Assembly (NCBI GenBank): GCA_015679605.1
Contig: JAAAVE010001004.1
Location: 1 to 11,171, forward strand
Direction of reading: 5' to 3'
Source of the DNA: Podila epigama
Taxonomy: Eukaryota; Mortierellomycota; Mortierellomycetes; Mortierellales; Mortierellaceae
Length of the DNA: 11,171 bases
How positions within the stretch are numbered: position 1 is the stretch's first letter; every line of letters starts with the position of its first letter. Shown here piece after piece: positions 1 to 7,613 of the stretch. Under the pieces are notes generated by a model, which saw nothing but the letters and a program-made list of their open reading frames with translations, did no database searches and had not been told where the DNA came from. Both the position numbers and the translations under genes were made by a program.

Positions 1-308
1 TTTTTAAAATTTAAAAAAAAAAAAAAAAAAAAACTACTTTTAGCCATAACCTAAATTTAGCCTTCTAAACATGACATCAGCTTATTTTTTTTTATGATTT
101 TGGACTTGCAGTGGCACAGCCCTGTTTGGCTTTCTTTTTTTTCTTTGTTGCTTCTCTCTCTCTTTGTATGTGGCGTCCGTCCCTTTTCGTCAGGTCAACT
201 ATTCAAAGGGGGGTGAGAGTTGCTTGGTCAATCAGTCATCCCTTTTCCATTCGCACACACACACACATTTGCACCTTCATCGCCATTCCCACCCACATAT
301 AAACTCTC
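1..308 (+). promoter_or_regulatory. AT-rich flank and presumed 5' leader of the cysteine-rich membrane protein gene
   Basis: No coding sequence is supported here. It opens with an A-rich homopolymer stretch (about 11-33). At 101-110 a T-rich tract ends in a good 3' splice-site-like TTGCAG, so a 5'UTR intron ending at 110 is possible. From 120 on the strand is pyrimidine-rich (CTTTTTT and CTCTCTCT tracts, a CA microsatellite near 253-267), like the leaders of the other genes here. A TATAAA-like string at 298-303 lies only a few bases before the ATG, too close to act as a TATA box for that start. An in-frame TAA at 300-302 blocks any N-terminal extension of the following gene. Confidence 0.45.
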
Positions 309-1538
309 ATGGCGGACCCCATTATCCAGATTTGCTCCGCCACTTTTGGCTGCCCCGAGGTCGTCAAGATCCTCGCCCCATGTGGTGGAGGCGCAACCAA
401 TTCTTCTTTACAACAGGATCTCATCTACACACCAACACCCATCCTTGGCTCTTGTCAATGCAACTCGGAATTTTACAACGCCTTCTCTTCATGTCTCGCT
501 TGCATTGCCTCGCAAGGAAAAAACTCGCCTGCTATTCAGGATCAGCAAGGCTATGTAGACAACTGCAAGTCCTATGGCTTCAACTTTACTCAGTCCCCTA
601 TCCCCTTCACTTTGCCCACTCATGGGGACTCTGCAAAGGGAGGTCTTAGTGGAGGTGCCATCGCTGGTATCATCATCGCTATTGTGGCCGCAGCTGGATT
701 GTTTGGCGGCTGGTATTTTCTCAAGCACCGTAAAAGCCGTACCAAGGCCAGCATCTTCAAGCGTCCTTATACCTCGGCCAACTCTGACGCTGGTGACTTT
801 GCTCCAGCGCCTACTTTCAACACTTCTACCAGCTACCACAACGCAAATTACCCCGAGTCCCAGGACAACCACCACCATGACGGCTATTACGACTACAACC
901 AGGATAACATGGTGCTCATGGACAACATCAATAGCAATAGGAATAGCACCTATATCCCACCACCCGTTCCCATGTCTGCCTATGCCGTCTCTGCTGTCTC
1001 TAATCTTCGGCCAGGCGACGCCTTTCCTCAGACTCTTCGCAGTAAACCATTGAGATGGGAAGAACACCCCCCAGAGTTGACCTCAGGACTTGTTGCAGCT
1101 GACCATCTCAAGTACAACGACAAGGCAGTTTACGAGGACGAGGACGAGGATGGAAACGAGGTCGTCTCTGGCGTACTAGAACCACCACGTGCTCGAGACC
1201 GATTTATGAATGACAGAGATGACTACACCAACCGTCGATCGCTCACACCACCCCGAGCCAACATGCAATCCTACAAAGATGACTTTAGTCGACCAAGTTT
1301 TGAGCGTGAACCAAGACATAGTGGCTCTGAACGCGGCTCCATCACTGGACTGAACTTGGGTCGGAGCGGCACACCGGTTGGCAGTAGTGGTGGCTATGGC
1401 AGTGGACAAGAGGGCGCCAGTGGACCTATAGATGACAGCGACCGCTTTTCACCCGTCAATCTGCAAGAGAGTCCAGAAAGTGTTCGACGCCGTGAGCGGG
1501 CTGCAGAGTTGTTTGCTGCAGAAAGAACACGCCCTTGA
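309..1538 (+). CDS. cysteine-rich single-pass membrane protein with long disordered cytoplasmic tail (family not recognised)
   Basis: An uninterrupted 409-residue protein. Residues 1-110 hold eight cysteines (9, 15, 25, 49, 51, 62, 65, 86), including a CxC and a CxxC pair, and two N-glycosylation sequons (N31, N92). One hydrophobic, glycine/alanine-rich helix at about 115-138 is followed at once by basic KHRKSR, which by the positive-inside rule puts the cysteine-rich part outside. The remaining ~270 residues look disordered: His/Asn/Tyr-rich (about 170-205), a PPPVP stretch near 217, an acidic EDEDED run near 277, Ser/Gly-rich sequence, and a charged helix-like end. Fungal surface sensors share this architecture, but the spacing is not that of CFEM or WSC domains as I know them. 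There is no cleavable signal peptide, and an in-frame TAA nine bases upstream fixes the start, unless an upstream exon supplies one. Being intronless, it differs from its neighbours. Function is inferred only as a surface receptor, sensor or anchor. Confidence 0.8.
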   Translation: MADPIIQICSATFGCPEVVKILAPCGGGATNSSLQQDLIYTPTPILGSCQCNSEFYNAFSSCLACIASQGKNSPAIQDQQGYVDNCKSYGFNFTQSPIPFTLPTHGDSAKGGLSGGAIAGIIIAIVAAAGLFGGWYFLKHRKSRTKASIFKRPYTSANSDAGDFAPAPTFNTSTSYHNANYPESQDNHHHDGYYDYNQDNMVLMDNINSNRNSTYIPPPVPMSAYAVSAVSNLRPGDAFPQTLRSKPLRWEEHPPELTSGLVAADHLKYNDKAVYEDEDEDGNEVVSGVLEPPRARDRFMNDRDDYTNRRSLTPPRANMQSYKDDFSRPSFEREPRHSGSERGSITGLNLGRSGTPVGSSGGYGSGQEGASGPIDDSDRFSPVNLQESPESVRRRERAAELFAAERTRP

Positions 1539-1689
1539 ACAAAAAAAAAAATGAACGACAAGGAGACACATGGTTGCGAACACAAAAGAAACAAGGAAAC
1601 AAAAAAAACAACAAAAAATAGCTTAAAGAGATGCCACTCATTGCATCTTTGTATCAAGAAATATATACATATATTTATAGCAAGGCGCT
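1539..1689. terminator. convergent 3' junction with shared AT-rich near-palindrome
   Basis: Only 151 bp separate the stop codons of the cysteine-rich membrane protein gene (+) and the carrier gene (-), so their 3' UTRs must share or overlap this DNA. It contains an A-run just after the + strand stop (1540-1550), several A-rich AAACAA blocks, and a near-palindromic AT tract at 1659-1677 (AAATATATACATATATTTA) that reads almost the same on both strands. That would suit bidirectional 3'-end formation. The role is inferred from position and composition; no canonical AATAAA is seen. Confidence 0.45.
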
Positions 1690-3559
1690 TCACTTTTCAT
1701 CCGCCTTGCGGAGCCAACGCATTGTCAACTCAAACATGGCTATTGAACAGGCGTTTGTGGGGAATGCACGCAACAGACATGGTAGGAAACCTAATGTACA
1801 GTACAAGGCATGGTATAATAATAGAAGCAAGTATATCTGTCAGTATGTAAAAAGGATTGACACTGGAGGAGCACCATCATGTCGTTATGGGGAATAAAAA
1901 TTACCGCGATAAAAGCCGCCCAATCCATTTGTGTTGTAGATATGTCGTGCACAAGATGTCATATTAGGGAAGGGTGGATTCTTGACATCTGGCTGGGTCA
2001 TGATCATGTTCTTGATCACATCTACAGGTGTGGAGTGTGTGTGTTTTTTTTAGCCATCGCATCGCATCGCATCAAAAAACATGCAGGTGAATGTGCATCC
2101 ACAAGTAAACCCCTCGGACCCACAATCCATACTCTCCACTCACCTGTGGGGAATGAAAACACCCAGAAAGATGTCGCGCCAAAACCACCTGCCCAAAAGT
2201 TAATGGCTGCCTCTGACATGTGCGTCCTTTTCCGCATCTGCTCTGCATAAATCTATATTTGAGAAATAGGAATCATGCGAAAGATGCAGTAAAGAAGAAC
2301 TGTCAATATGAATTCCGCTCCTTTCAGTCAACAATGAATCGTACGCCCCAAGCAAGTGACGATCAGTTTGCTTTACCTCATAAGTTCCCCACCAAACGAA
2401 AAAGTAGCTTCTGAACCATAGCGTTGGAACAAGTCCCTTCCAGAGACCTGTAATACCGTTATTCCGGACCTAAAAAAAAAAAATAAAAAAAACGATACAA
2501 AAACTCTCAATTGCTTTAGTTTTGATTGTTTGCTTATCAACCACAACTTGTGTCACTTCAAGATTTTTTTCACCACATCATTACCAATTGCCGTGCACAA
2601 TCAATGGGTCCAGAATACAGCTTTGTCTTGGCGTCGTACTGAACCTGAAGTCTAGCCTTGACCTGTTCAATTGGCGCTGCAACAAACGACACTGTGACGC
2701 CAGCGCCAATACCAGCAATGCCGCTCCAGAATGGAGAGAGCTTCACTGTAGGGTCGCCGCCCTGGATGATCGACCTGTAGATGGAGAGGGATCCGAGCCT
2801 ATTTTCATTCACATCCATGGAAACAATCGGTTAGCGTCTGAAATCGATTCCGAAATACGATGTGATTGTTGTCTATCTTTTCTTTTTTTTTTCATACATC
2901 ACGCTGTCCATGGCCGCCCATCCGATCAAAGGAGGTGTCGCACCTAGGTAAAGAGGGTGGTCAATAAAGAATGTGGAGAGCACATGGCATTAGTGGCACT
3001 CTTTTCAAAGAACGATTTTTCAACATCATGGTCGTCTCGTCTCTATGAGGCTTCATTTTCAAACTCACCCTTGTACAAGGCACGAGGACCCTCTTTTCGA
3101 ATCGTCTCCATGAGACAATGCAGCGGTCCTCTGAACCGATCAGACCCTGACGTCTGTGAGCCAAAATGGGAGGAGTTAGAGTCTCTCTTTTCGTTCAGCG
3201 CTTCTTATTAAAGTAGTCAAATTGCTACTTTTCATGATCGTTACCTGCATGCGCACTTTTACAGTGTCTAAATGATTAAAGGTCATTCATATATTAGTCT
3301 TTGACGGTTCAAAAAGGCTAGTCGCGAGTCGATAAAATAGACGATGATCAGTTTTTTTTTTTGTTAAAGTTACAATACCGAAAGGATGACCTACGACCAG
3401 CTTTGTCACTCCAGAAGTGACGCCACCTATGAAGCCATGGATCGTTTTCTGATTCTTTTTGTCGTTTGTCTCCAAGGCCCTCCTTGACTGAGTCAAGACT
3501 GCCTGTTGTTGAATGGTTGTCATGCTAGGTGCGACAGGAGGTGGAGTTGCTTGAGACAT
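1690..3559 (-). CDS. mitochondrial carrier family (SLC25) protein, nine exons
   Basis: Exons, read on the minus strand: 3559-3379, 3267-3245, 3153-3069, 2943-2898, 2798-2585, 2469-2377, 2252-2144, 2021-1905, 1790-1690. All introns (91-125 nt) are GT-AG. The coding length is 969 nt, giving 322 residues in one frame ending in TGA. All three carrier repeats are complete: signature 1 P59-F-D-T-V-K, signature 2 P154-I-E-Q-V-K and signature 3 P249-T-D-V-I-K, each followed by the matrix-side motif (EGPRALYKG, NNGITGLWKG, NGLGGFYRG). Six transmembrane helices and inner-membrane location follow from the family. The substrate cannot be assigned; the general look (GHPFDTVKVRMQ, GATPPLIGW) suggests the amino-acid/acylcarnitine branch (inference). 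The ATG at 3559 is chosen because the open frame upstream to 3742 translates low-complexity leader. An alternative Met is residue 13. Exon 7 could instead begin at 2240, dropping IYAE. Exon 2 is a 23-nt microexon. Confidence 0.93.
2055..2073. repeat. CATCG pentamer tandem repeat inside carrier intron 7
   Basis: About 3.8 copies of CATCG (+ strand) lie within the 122-nt intron 2022-2143 of the carrier gene, next to a run of eight or more T. It is short and non-coding, probably a slippage product. Confidence 0.7.
3245..3267 (-). other. 23-nt microexon (exon 2 of the mitochondrial carrier gene)
   Basis: Exon 1 ends ...CAT CCT TTC G before a GTATTG donor at 3378. This microexon runs from after a TTTAG acceptor (3268-3269) to a GTAACG donor at 3244. 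Together they restore the aspartate codon (G|AC) and encode D-T-V-K-V-R-M-Q, finishing the first carrier signature PFDTVK. Skipping it would shift the frame (23 is not a multiple of 3) and delete the salt-bridge residues of helix 1, so correct inclusion is essential. The match to a near-invariant motif is strong evidence for the exon even without transcripts. Confidence 0.88.
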
Positions 3560-3800
3560 TTTTTTTAGGTCAAAAGGAATGCTGTCACACAGGGGTATTA
3601 GAAAGAATGTCGAAAAGAAATAGAGAGTGAGAGGGAGAAATGGTATCAATGAAGAGAAGAGAATGAAATGGAGCGTGAGTGAAAATGAATGACAGTGGAG
3701 GAGGGATGTGAATGAATGATGATGATGGTTAGCTCGGACCATGGATCGATCGACTCACATCAGTCAGTCAGTCATTGACCGAGTCATATTCATATCTCTG
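3560..3800 (-). promoter_or_regulatory. 5' leader and proximal promoter of the mitochondrial carrier gene
   Basis: Read on the minus strand, 3560-3740 is pyrimidine-rich and G-poor, as expected for a leader in this genome. Further upstream (3751-3786) is a cluster of AP-1/Gcn4-like half sites: CGACTCA at 3751-3757, a triple CAGT direct repeat at 3761-3772, and CGAGTCA at 3780-3786, the two outer elements being inverted relative to each other. Each is one base from the TGA(C/G)TCA consensus. Their position about 190-230 bp before the start codon suits a regulatory element, but binding is inference only. Confidence 0.4.
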
Positions 3801-3900
3801 CCAATCCGCCAATCCTGACTGGGCTGAGCCACTCGCCCTCACATGCAATAGACGGGACTAGAGAGAGAGCAGACCGAAATGCTCGTGGTTGAAAAAATAA

Positions 3901-3927
3901 TACACACACACACACACGCCCGCGCGC
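3901..3927. repeat. alternating (AC)n-(GC)n microsatellite
   Basis: A strict alternating purine-pyrimidine run of AC units (3902-3917) is followed by a GC-alternating stretch, broken only at GCCC (3918-3920). Such tracts are potential Z-DNA formers and hypervariable microsatellites. It lies about 350 bp upstream of the carrier start. Confidence 0.8.
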
Positions 3928-4480
3928 AAAAAGAGTTGGCATCAATTGAGCCACAGTGAACAACAAGATAGAATGTATTCTTGCCAGCAAAACCCCTGAA
4001 TGGAGCATACATCTTTGTTGATTAAAAGCAAAGGGAAAGAAACGAAATAAGCATGCTTGTACAATGTCCTTCTGAAGAGAACATCAATTAATCAATTGAT
4101 ATGGAAAGCGACCACCATTTGTTTTACAAAGTGAATTTGCATTCAATGGTTTAGGGATGGGGCAAAGTCAAGTTCCAACTCATTAACATGAAGACTTGTT
4201 TGCCACTGTCCTCTTATTCTTTCTACGCTTTTTATATTTGGAACATGATTGCAACCAATAATCCCATATTGATGCAGTGCATCCTATGCTCCCTGCCCTA
4301 ATAACGGTTCAAGGGATAAGGAAACTATATAGGGTGGGGCAAAACAGCAACACGCGACGAGCGCGCCGAAAAGAAAGATAATGAGAGAGAATCGCGCAGT
4401 CTATTGACAAGGCATAGGGTGTCATCCCTAGGCGCCATCTAGTGGAGAATAGATGGGCCAGATCTCTTTGGAGTGAGTCT

Positions 4481-4504
4481 TTGTTGTTGTTGTTGTTGTT
4501 GTTG
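4481..4504. repeat. (TTG)8 trinucleotide microsatellite
   Basis: Eight perfect TTG units followed by ATGATG. On the minus strand it would read as an asparagine (AAC) run in an open frame from 4309 to 4776, but that frame shows no other protein-like features, so it is treated as a non-coding microsatellite. Confidence 0.8.
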
Positions 4505-5232
4505 ATGATGTCTTCTTCCAGCTCCCAATTTTCTATCCTTACCCTCCTTTCAACCTCACTCAAAGAAACAAAGAAATACACACAATGAGATGTACACGGT
4601 GGATTGCATGCAAGTGGAACTAGTGAACACGGAGCTCGGAAAGATGATTGATGCACGCTCACTGTGTGGAGTAAGCAAAAGCAAAAAGGCGCCGCATGAG
4701 GGATATGAGAGGAATGAGGAATGAGGGGTGTGAATGGAAGCTCTCCGGATTGTCTCCAGGTGGACAAGGTGGACAAGGCAGACTATGTCTGTCTTCTATG
4801 TTTATCCAAAGTCAAGATTGCGCCACAACATATGCACGATAACGCAGAGTTTGATGGATTTGGGACCATAGTCGCAAACTAAACAAAGATATAAAAGCTT
4901 TCGAACCATCCCCCATAGAGCTTGTTTGTGTGTACAAATGCGCCTATTATTGTACAATACACTCTGGAAGGGCGCTGTGCTCAAAGAAAGTTTTCCATGA
5001 CGCACCCCATCCTCTCCACTTTGTTATTTGGGCGTCAGAATGAATGCATGTGTTTTGTCTCCAGCAAGTTGCCGAGCAACAGGAGCAACAGCGCAGCGTT
5101 CAGTGAAAGGTGTAAGGTTGGGGAAATAGGAGTTTTTTTTTTTTTTTTTTCTGTTAAACAAATACCCATCTCTATTATTATCATGGCACCCTAGAAAACC
5201 ACACACAAACAAACATTCATGTACACATTGAG

Positions 5233-5361
5233 TACAAATACATCTCCATCTTTCAATTTCAATTTCATTTCTCCATTCATCTCATTTCAACCCCAACCTC
5301 AACTTCAACTCCAACTTCAACTCCAACTCCAACTTCAACTTCAACTTCACTCAAAGACACA
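5233..5361 (+). promoter_or_regulatory. G-free 5' leader of the HAD phosphatase gene, with nine CAACYY hexamers
   Basis: From 5233 to 5355 the sense strand contains no G at all (123 nt). The distal half has TTTCAA/CATTTC units (5251-5290). The proximal half is nine tandem hexamers CAAC(C/T)(C/T) at 5294-5347, ending 14 bases before the ATG at 5362. An RNA of this composition cannot form G-C or G-U pairs internally and should be unstructured, favouring ribosome scanning. It contains no upstream ATG. Whether all of it is transcribed is unknown. Confidence 0.65.
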
Positions 5362-6199
5362 ATGACAGTCTCACCTTATCCCATTCGCTGCCGCGGTCTT
5401 CTCTTTGACATGGTAAGGAAAAAAGCAGCTACTTCACACGACGTGCAGAGTCCATTCATACTCCTAGTTAAAATGCTTTTCTATTGCAAAGTCCACATGC
5501 AGGGCACAATTGCTTACAAAATTACATTCAATAACACACACACATTAGGACGGCACTTTGGTCGACACCACAGCCATCGTTGAGCGCAACTGGGAACTGT
5601 GGTGTGAAGAGCACAATGTTGATTTTAAGGCTCTGATCAGCACTTCCCATGGACGGCCGTCGTTTGAGATCATGAAGCAGTGGGCACCGGACCATCTCAA
5701 GGAGGAATACCAGAAGCCTGAATACTGTAGAAAGCTAGAGGAGCGCGTAACGAATGATACCGATGGCATGGTTATCATCCCTGGTACCCATGCCTTGCTG
5801 CAATCTTTACCGGCTGACAAATGGGCTGTGGTGACGAGTGCGGGCAGAGAAATGGCTGTCACCCGCTTCAAGCAGTGCAACTTCCCAGCTCCGCCCATTC
5901 TCGTCTCTGCCAGCGACGTCACCCGTGGCAAGCCTCATCCAGAGGGGTACATGTCTGCCGCCAAGCAGATGGGAGTAGATTCGAAGGACTGTGTCGTGTT
6001 TGAAGATGCCCCAGCGGGTATCCATGCAGGTATTGCATCGGGAGCAGTGGCTGTGATTGGTATGAACACTGGAACATTGCCGCTTGATCACTTGATTGAA
6101 GCTGGAGCGAACCCTACCATTAAAGGCTTTGACGAGATAACATTCAAGTTTTTGGACGATGGTTGGATTGAGATTCACCACAAGGATGAGTTCAAGTAG
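5362..6199 (+). CDS. HAD-superfamily sugar/polyol phosphatase (glycerol-3-phosphatase / 2-deoxyglucose-6-phosphatase type)
   Basis: Two exons, 5362-5412 and 5549-6199, joined across a 136-nt GT-AG intron, give 233 residues, about the usual length for yeast Gpp/Dog-type enzymes. All four HAD motifs are present: motif I D16-M-D18-G-T (nucleophile D16, acid/base D18), motif II T113-S114, motif III K145 in RGKPHPEGY, and motif IV E169-D170 in VFEDAPAGIHAG. A helical cap lies between motifs I and II, and SHGRP (50-54) and APD...EEY match the cap of fungal glycerol-3-phosphatases. The expected reaction is Mg2+-dependent dephosphorylation of a small phosphate such as glycerol-3-phosphate (glycerol formation, osmotic response) or a hexose-6-phosphate. 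The sequence alone does not separate these. It is probably cytosolic: no signal peptide or membrane segment. The intron splits catalytic motif I exactly between M17 and D18, so the second exon alone would lack D16. Confidence 0.93.
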
Positions 6200-7068
6200 G
6201 TAGAGGATAAAATGTAATTAATAATCATAAAGCTGGGAGTATATGCAATCACGTTTTGCGAAGTAGGAAGGTGTTAGATTGGTAGGTTGGAAAAACTTCC
6301 ATGAAGATGGGAGAAGATGGGCAGGGAAATAGCTCAGGTAACTTCGTAGTCCACGCGCCCCAAAGGGCAACACTTGCATGGACACCCAAATGAACGACTC
6401 TTTGAATGTAGGTCCAGGGTCCTGGAACATTTATTTTGTGAGATGGGTGCCCAAAGAGTAAAAGGAGTGGGGCCTCTCATAACCTGCCTGCACGTGCCAC
6501 CTGTTGGGATTCGCCTTGTGTCGCATACAGACAATCCATGACCTCGTAACGGCACGGGTGGAGGTTATGGAGTTTTGTTGAAAGTACAACAAAAAAAGGT
6601 GATTTACAGCGAATCGGAGCCAGTGCAGTAACTTTTGAACGTGTGCTGCAAATGACGACGAGGAGGAAGAGGAGAAAATGGGGGCACCATTATGAAGAAT
6701 GTGCTATGCTTCTGTCGCTGTGGTTTTTTGCTCTTAAATAAATCCAGGGTAAACTTGAATCCCCTTCCATCCTCGTCCCCCCTCACCTTTTTTCTTTACC
6801 TCTTCTCCAAAAAAACACGTCCATCCATAAAACAGCTTACCCTCCTGCATCGCATCCTTCAACCTTACGTACGCGTCTTGTTCATATCTTGCCTTTGCTG
6901 TTTTGTTATAAGAGGTACATCCTTCCTTATCTATCCATCGCATGGACTTGGAAAGTGGTTGTCTCCATCGGAACATTGTCTTACTTGCAATATCGCACCC
7001 ATCTCTCATGGTGTTCTATGCCAGTTCACCCTTACCTAAACACAACCGATTTTGATTCTCTGTCTCTA
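6200..7068. other. HAD 3' flank and distal GT2 upstream region; no gene firmly supported
   Basis: The HAD 3' UTR is AT-rich just after the stop (AATTAATAATCATAAAG, about 6216-6232) and may hold the cleavage signal. Between about 6250 and 6750 nothing coding is recognised. From about 6755 the + strand becomes pyrimidine-rich, like the upstream regions of other genes here. On the minus strand an open frame at 7009-6734 contains a protein-like stretch ending at a good GGTAAGC donor (about 6843), but no convincing gene could be assembled; see findings. Confidence 0.4.
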
Positions 7069-7140
7069 TTTTTTTTTTTTTTTTTTTTGTGTGTGTATGT
7101 GTGTGTGTATGTGTGTGTGTATGTGTGTGTATGTGTGTGT
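7069..7140. repeat. T20 homopolymer followed by interrupted (GT)n microsatellite
   Basis: Twenty consecutive T (7069-7088) run into about 52 bp of GT dinucleotides broken at regular intervals by single A (GTGTGTAT units). It lies 0.8 kb upstream of the GT2 start codon. Confidence 0.9.
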
Positions 7141-7219
7141 TTCCGTGTCTCTATTATTCAATCTCCCACTCTCCCACCATCGTCTTACCCAAAACGGACC
7201 ACAACTCCATTCGCGAATC

Positions 7220-7310
7220 TTGCTTCACATCTGTCTTTCTTTCTTTTTATTTTTTTTCTTTTTTTCTTCCTCTTCTTCTTCTTCTTTTCCTTTTACCTCT
7301 TTTCCAAGAC
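7220..7310 (+). repeat. polypyrimidine (CTT/T-rich) tract
   Basis: A nearly pure C/T stretch rich in CTT trinucleotides, with TTTTT runs. Long pyrimidine tracts on the sense strand are common upstream of fungal genes and often mark the core promoter or transcription start area. Here it probably belongs to the GT2 gene. The role is inferred from composition only. Confidence 0.6.
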
Positions 7311-7424
7311 AACCTTTGACTCGTCCCACCACAACCCTATCTTTTCCTTTTCGTTGTCAGTCCTTGACTGACTCGACCGACCACCCTTTCCAAACGCACA
7401 CCTTGCGCGTCTCTGTCTCATTGA

Positions 7425-7525
7425 CACGAACACATACACATTCACATACACACATACATCTTCACACGCACACATATTCACACATTCACACATACACACA
7501 GACTTATAGTGTGTGTGAGAGATAG
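7425..7525 (+). repeat. interrupted (CA)n microsatellite ending in a CACACA/TGTGTG hairpin
   Basis: About 75 bp of ACACAT/CACATA-type units (7428-7501) followed by an eight-base spacer and GTGTGTGTGAGAGA (7509 on), so the end can fold as ACACAC against GTGTGT. The CA tract is also complementary to the GT tract at 7089-7140. Confidence 0.75.
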
Positions 7526-7613
7526 TGTTAGAGACAGACAGACAGAAAGAGAAGAGTGACCGACAGACAAACACTCTTCCAAACACGACACCTACAATCC
7601 TACCAAAACACCT

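Larger units (their letters stand above)
3801..5232. other. intergenic region between divergent carrier and HAD genes; no gene supported
   Basis: About 1.4 kb without a convincing gene. The open frames on either strand are short, interrupted by microsatellites, and lack recognisable domains. No tRNA-like A and B box pair was found. Contents: an (AC)n/(GC)n alternating purine-pyrimidine tract (3901-3927), a (TTG)8 microsatellite (4481-4504), a TATATA-like element at about 4326-4331 with no following reading frame of substance, and a T-run at about 5132-5150 near the HAD leader. It presumably holds the distal promoters of both flanking genes. Confidence 0.5.

Noticed and set aside
489-1067. Minus-strand open frame of 192 codons, and a plus-strand one at 164-649
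   Set aside because: Shadows of the 309-1538 gene in other frames; both show biased, repetitive composition and no domain.
2522-2947. Plus-strand open frame of 141 codons
   Set aside because: It lies antisense across carrier exons 4 and 5, whose minus-strand translation gives conserved carrier motifs.
3560-3742. N-terminal extension of the carrier from an upstream in-frame ATG at 3742
   Set aside because: The extra 61 residues are translated pyrimidine-rich leader (His, Ser, Leu, Phe runs) with no targeting-peptide character. The Met at 3559 gives a normal carrier length.
4300-4340. tRNA B-box-like GGTTCAAGGGA near 4305
   Set aside because: The match to GGTTCGANTCC is poor, and no A box or cloverleaf stems could be formed around it.
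4309-4776. Minus-strand open frame of 155 codons with an Asn run
   Set aside because: The Asn run is the (TTG)8 microsatellite read in reverse. The rest is low-complexity, with no family resemblance or convincing splice context.
5294-5347. CRISPR-like or minisatellite coding array
   Set aside because: The hexamers are contiguous without spacers and lie in a fungal 5' leader, so they are a simple tandem repeat.
7052-7525. Plus-strand open frames of about 76-160 codons full of Phe, Cys/Val, Ser and His/Thr
   Set aside because: They are translations of T, GT, CTT and CA repeats; no protein-like segment.
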